From an uncultured Oscillospiraceae bacterium (GTDB taxonomy: Bacteria > Bacillota > Clostridia > Oscillospirales > Oscillospiraceae): DNA of 33,446 nt. The stretch covers positions 1-33,446 of the forward strand of contig CATLAL010000026.1 of assembly GCA_949878425.1 (NCBI GenBank), written 5' to 3'. The notes under the pieces were generated by a model that was not told the DNA's origin, did no database searches, and saw nothing but the letters and a program-made list of their open reading frames with translations. Shown here one piece after another: positions 30,798 through 33,446 of this stretch; position 1 is the stretch's first letter; every line of letters begins with the position of its first letter. The translations under genes and the position numbers were made by a program.

Positions 30798-30826
30798 ATT
30801 TTACCATCCCCGCCGCCTCCTGTAAA
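30798..30826 (-). promoter_or_regulatory. malQ promoter
   Basis: Minus strand: TTTACA (30826-30821), 17-nt spacer, TAAAAT (30803-30798). The start site would fall near 30791, about 17 nt before the leader element and 218 nt before the ATG. Confidence 0.65.
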
Positions 30827-30872
30827 GAGCGAAAAAAATCCGGCCGAGGACCGCCTGAAAGGAGGGGGACAG

Positions 30873-30938
30873 ATGCCAAGAAGAAACCAGTGCGAGACGG
30901 AGGAAATCCTCATCCTCCGGGCGGAGGGACAGGAGTAA
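30873..30938 (+). CDS. 21-codon ORF with strong ribosome site
   Basis: AAAGGAGGGGG, 5 nt, then ATG and 21 codons (MPRRNQCETEEILILRAEGQ, E) to TAA. A strong terminator begins at the last base of the stop codon. The charged peptide has no TM segment. Ribosome site, short frame and terminator together suggest a real small gene or the shrunken remains of one; no good promoter is visible on the plus strand, and the site lies within the upstream region of malQ. I do not recognise it. Confidence 0.35.
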   Translation: MPRRNQCETEEILILRAEGQE

Positions 30939-30973
30939 AAAACAGCGAGACGGCAGTCCGTCTCGCTGTTTTT
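30938..30973. terminator. Bidirectional Rho-independent terminator
   Basis: A perfect 16-bp stem (30938-30953 with 30958-30973, loop CAGT), A5 on one side and T5 on the other. It serves the GGGtGRT gene on the minus strand (stop at 30989) and the 21-codon ORF on the plus strand. Confidence 0.92.
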
Positions 30974-30988
30974 GGTGTTCGGCCTGTC

Positions 30989-31987
30989 TTACTTCAGGCT
31001 CTCGGCCACGGCAACGGCCACGGCGACGGTAGCGCCCACCATGGGGTTGTTGCCCATGCCAAGGAAGCCCATCATCTCCACGTGGGCGGGGACGGAGCTG
31101 GAGCCGGCGAACTGGGCGTCGGAGTGCATCCGGCCCATGGTGTCGGTCATGCCGTAGGAGGCGGGGCCGGCGGCCATGTTGTCCGGGTGCAGGGTGCGGC
31201 CCGTGCCGCCGCCGGAGGCCACGGAGAAATACTTCTTGCCCTGCTCCACGCACTCCTTCTTATAAGTGCCGGCCACGGGGTGCTGGAACCGGGTGGGATT
31301 GGTGGAGTTGCCGGTGATGGACACGTCCACGCCCTCCAGGTGCATGATGGCCACGCCCTCCCGGACGTCGTCCGCGCCGTAGCAGCGGACATTGGCCCGC
31401 TCGCCCTCGCTGTAGCGGATCTCCTTGACCACGTTCACCTTACCTGTGGCGTAGTCAAACTGGGTCTGGACGTAGGTGAAGCCGTTGATGCGGCTGATGA
31501 TCTGGGCGGCGTCCTTGCCCAGACCGTTGAGGATCACCCGCAGGGGCTCCTTCCGGGCCTTGTTGGCGTTCTTCACAATGCCGATGGCGCCCTCGGCGGC
31601 GGCGAAGGACTCGTGGCCCGCCAGGAAGGCGAAGCACTTGCTCTCGTCGCTGAGCAGCATGGCGCCCAGATTGCCGTGGCCCAGGCCCACCTTGCGGTCG
31701 TCGGCCACGGAGCCGTCGATGCAGAAGGCCTGGAGGCCCTCGCCAATGGCGGTGGCGGCCTCGGCGGCGGTGCCCACGTTCTTCTTCAGGGCAATGGCCG
31801 CGCCCACGCAGTAAGCCCAGCAGGCGTTCTCAAAGCAGATGGGCTGGATGCCCTTGACGATCTCATAGGGGTCAAAGCCCTTGGCCTGGCAGATCTCCCG
31901 GCACTCCTCGACACTCTTGATGCCGTACTGAGCGAGGACGCCATTGATTTTGTCGATTCTTCTCTCGTAGCTTTCAAACAGAGCCAT
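30989..31987 (-). CDS. GGGtGRT protein
   Basis: A 332-aa protein with the family's name-giving motif SGGGTGRTLHPDNM (residues ~265-278) and another Gly-rich C-terminal run (MGFLGMGNNPMVG) before an Ala/Val-rich helix. The start follows GGGAGGAGG. The family is widespread in Clostridia and is nearly always encoded beside a NifU/IscU-like scaffold, as here (18-nt gap). The biochemical role is unknown. Conserved Cys residues (such as those in ICFENACWAYC) would fit metal or cluster handling, which is an inference. Confidence 0.9.
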   Translation of the reverse strand: MALFESYERRIDKINGVLAQYGIKSVEECREICQAKGFDPYEIVKGIQPICFENACWAYCVGAAIALKKNVGTAAEAATAIGEGLQAFCIDGSVADDRKVGLGHGNLGAMLLSDESKCFAFLAGHESFAAAEGAIGIVKNANKARKEPLRVILNGLGKDAAQIISRINGFTYVQTQFDYATGKVNVVKEIRYSEGERANVRCYGADDVREGVAIMHLEGVDVSITGNSTNPTRFQHPVAGTYKKECVEQGKKYFSVASGGGTGRTLHPDNMAAGPASYGMTDTMGRMHSDAQFAGSSSVPAHVEMMGFLGMGNNPMVGATVAVAVAVAESLK

Positions 31988-32005
31988 ACTATTTGTCCTC
32001 CTCCC

Positions 32006-32698
32006 TTACTCGTGCCGGGGGTCAATATACTTGACCGCCGCGTCAAACTGGCCGTAGTGGCCCTTGGCCTTCTCCAGAGCGGTGTTGGCGTCGTCGCCCT
32101 TCTTGATGAAGTCCATCATTTTGCCCAGGTTCACGAACTCGTAGCCGATCACCTCGTCGTCCTTGTTCAGGGCCATGCGGGTGCAGTAGCCCTCGGCCAT
32201 CTCCAGGTAGCGGGGGCCCTTGGCGTGGGTGGCGAACATGGTGCCCACCTGGCTTCTGAGGCCCTTGCCCAGGTCCTCCAGACTGGCGCCCACGGCCAGG
32301 CCGTCCTCAGAGAAGGCGGACTGGGTGCGGCCATAGACGATCTGGAGGAACAGCTCCCGCATGGCGGTGTTGATGGCGTCGCACACCAGATCGGTGTTCA
32401 GCGCCTCCAGGATGGTCTTTCCGATGAGGATCTCGCTGGCCATGGCGGCGGAGTGGGTCATGCCGGAGCAGCCCAGGGTCTCCACCAGGGCCTCCTGGAT
32501 GACGCCCTCCTTCACGTTCAACGTCAGCTTGCAGGCGCCCTGCTGGGGGGCGCACCAGCCCACGCCGTGGGTAAAGCCGCTGATGTCCTTGATCTCCTTG
32601 GCCTGGACCCACCTGCCCTCCTCAGGGATGGGGGCGGGACCATGGTACGCGCCCTTGGCGACCGGGCACATGTGCTGGACTTCGGTAGAATAGATCAT
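32006..32698 (-). CDS. Iron-sulfur cluster assembly scaffold-like protein (NifU N-domain type)
   Basis: A 230-aa protein with IscU/NifU-N character: VEGHTGVGWC-like region (FTHGVGWCAPQQGACKLTL), VETLGCSGMTHSAAMASEIL with a conserved Cys followed by the Ser/Ala-rich helix, and a further Cys in NTDLVCDAI. These three positions correspond to the cluster-ligand Cys of IscU. The C-terminal ~100 residues are extra. It starts after AAAGGAAAGGAAG and forms an operon with the GGGtGRT gene. It probably carries or delivers iron-sulfur clusters to a specific client. The 245-nt leader contains structured repeat copy B. Confidence 0.88.
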   Translation of the reverse strand: MIYSTEVQHMCPVAKGAYHGPAPIPEEGRWVQAKEIKDISGFTHGVGWCAPQQGACKLTLNVKEGVIQEALVETLGCSGMTHSAAMASEILIGKTILEALNTDLVCDAINTAMRELFLQIVYGRTQSAFSEDGLAVGASLEDLGKGLRSQVGTMFATHAKGPRYLEMAEGYCTRMALNKDDEVIGYEFVNLGKMMDFIKKGDDANTALEKAKGHYGQFDAAVKYIDPRHE

Positions 32699-32718
32699 GG
32701 CGAATCTTCCTTTCCTTT

Positions 32719-32886
32719 AGAACTTGTATCCACAATCCCAAGCGCCGTCTGGGCGGTTCCTTTTCCGCCGGCCCGCGTTAAATTTTCTTGAAATACATCC
32801 AGTATTTCCGCGAAAATTTGCCTTGTCCGGCGAAAAAATCCCTCGCCCAGCCAGCATTTTTGACTATGAACACAGGTTCTTATTTT
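32719..32886 (-). repeat. Long-hairpin leader element, copy B (NifU-like gene leader)
   Basis: In minus-strand sense: outer stem AGAACCUGUGUUC with GGAUACAAGUUCU (12 pairs, one mismatch), UGCUGGCUGGGCG with CGCCCAGACGGCG, UUUUCGCCGG with CCGGCGGAAAA (one bulge), AAAUUUUC with GAAAAUUU, and a tip GAAAUAC/GUAUUUC (loop UGGAU). Stem sequences differ from copy A at paired positions yet still pair. It lies between the promoter at 32951-32979 and the start codon at 32698. Confidence 0.78.
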
Positions 32887-32950
32887 CTGGGCCGCCAGGC
32901 GGAGCGGACGGCCCTCCTGCGTTCCCTGCGGGGCATGCCCACAAATATGA

Positions 32951-32979
32951 ATTATAAGGAAAAAACAGCCGGTTGTCAA
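32951..32979 (-). promoter_or_regulatory. Consensus sigma-A promoter of the NifU-like/GGGtGRT operon
   Basis: Minus strand: TTGACA (32979-32974), 17-nt spacer, TATAAT (32956-32951), both hexamers perfect. The start site would fall near 32944, giving a leader of about 245 nt. Confidence 0.92.
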
Positions 32980-33373
32980 GGCGGAATGGCCGGAAAAACG
33001 GCGGAAACGCGGCGGAAGCCCGCGCCGGCCGAGGATGCCGGGCCGCGGCAGGGAGCAGGGATTTGGGGAGGGAGGGCGCGCTTGCCGTCCCCTGAGGAAA
33101 AATTTCGCGGCTCTCCCCGGTTTTCCAACTTTTTCATGCTTCGTGTGTTAACATAACGGTGTGGAAAACCTTGTGGATAGTGTGCAAAACCATTGGAGAG
33201 CTCGGGCCTGCGGCCGTTCCTCTTTCCGTTATGGCTCCTGGGGACGCTGTCACTTTTTTCGGAGTTATTCCCCTTTCTGTCAAAGGGAGGCGCCCCGTCC
33301 CCGCCGGCGGGAAAAACCCGCCAAATGTCAAGACTAAATTACAAAAAATTATAAAAAGTTTTTAATGGCCTTA
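32980..33373. other. Gene-free stretch with DnaA-box-like cluster
   Basis: No credible gene. Three DnaA-box-like 9-mers in the same direction, TGTGGAAAA (33160-33168), TGTGGATAG (33172-33180) and TGTGCAAAA (33181-33189), lie within 30 nt, and TTTTCCACG is at 33407-33415. An AT-rich patch follows (about 33325-33375). The rest has small dyads (GGCGGG/CCCGCC, CCCTTTCTGTCAAAGGG). The boxes each differ from TTATCCACA by one or two bases, so an origin or a DnaA-controlled promoter is possible but unproven. Confidence 0.35.
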
Positions 33374-33410
33374 AAAACGGGGGTCCCGCTCCATGCGGGA
33401 TCCCCGTTTT
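33374..33410. terminator. Terminator-like hairpin at the right edge
   Basis: A 16-bp stem with one G-T pair (33374-33389 with 33395-33410, loop TCCAT), A4-5 and T4 on the flanks. No plus-strand gene precedes it, so it probably terminates a minus-strand gene to the right of the window. Confidence 0.75.
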
Positions 33411-33446
33411 CCACGCCTCCACAACGCTGGCGGTGCAAAAATGGCG

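Noticed and set aside
30890..32791. 633-codon open frame on the plus strand
   Set aside because: Antisense to the GGGtGRT and NifU-like genes and passes through their bidirectional terminator and spacer.

Overview
The window looks like chromosomal DNA from a GC-rich gut Firmicute of the Oscillospiraceae type (Flavonifractor / Pseudoflavonifractor / Lawsonibacter-like). This rests on Gram-positive Shine-Dalgarno sites (AGGAGG-like), sigma-A-type promoters, very GC-rich genes with AT-rich control regions, and typical Clostridia families (YozG/DUF2975, GGGtGRT plus NifU-like scaffold, DUF975 and CmpB-like membrane domains, Bce-type peptide sensing). The genus is an inference; there is no rRNA or tRNA gene to test it.

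Layout. 1-3319 (+): tail of a sensor kinase and a Bce-type ABC ATPase/permease pair. 3320-3723: terminator and debris resembling the mobilisation region of an integrative element. 3725-6013 (-): DUF2975-like membrane protein, YozG-type XRE regulator and lipoprotein, split by a 187-bp palindromic element. 6147-9799 (+): TetR repressor with a clear operator inside its own promoter, overlapping a 995-aa ABC ATPase-permease fusion. 9800-11783: PsiE-like membrane protein and HAD phosphatase between blocks of dense hairpins. 11784-19302 (-): a tight three-gene operon. 19303-19909: promoter, repeat and a broken WG-repeat gene. 19910-21940 (+): two COG0523 (CobW-like) metallochaperone GTPases, one with a long His-rich loop and one fused to a DUF1980-like domain. 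21941-22430: hairpin cluster and a 110-bp MITE-like element. 22431-28186 (-): DUF975-CmpB-like fusion, thioredoxin, trigger-factor-like protein and an ABC exporter pair whose upstream member has lost its 5' end. 28187-28921: mobile-element scraps (truncated mobC, truncated Cys protein, small HTH gene). 29095-30573 (-): malQ. 30873-30938 (+): a 21-codon ORF with its own terminator. 30989-32698 (-): NifU-like scaffold plus GGGtGRT protein. 32699-33446: promoter, DnaA-box-like cluster and a terminator serving a gene beyond the edge.

The best candidate for an undescribed system is the 11784-19302 operon. Its first gene (1590 aa) joins an HD hydrolase, a long helical-repeat region, a CoaD/NadD-type nucleotidyltransferase, a GNAT-like segment and a phosphoribosyltransferase-like domain. 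The second joins a lactate/malate-dehydrogenase-like NAD fold to a GNAT acetyltransferase. The third is an FMN-reductase-like flavoprotein with a Cys cluster. Gaps are 1 and 3 nt. I infer a dinucleotide-cofactor (NAD-like) making or sensing system; the sequence does not prove it.

The second candidate is an RNA or DNA element: two copies of a ~170-nt long-hairpin sequence in the 5' leaders of malQ and of the NifU-like gene, in the same orientation, each between a good promoter and the start codon, with compensating base changes in several stems.
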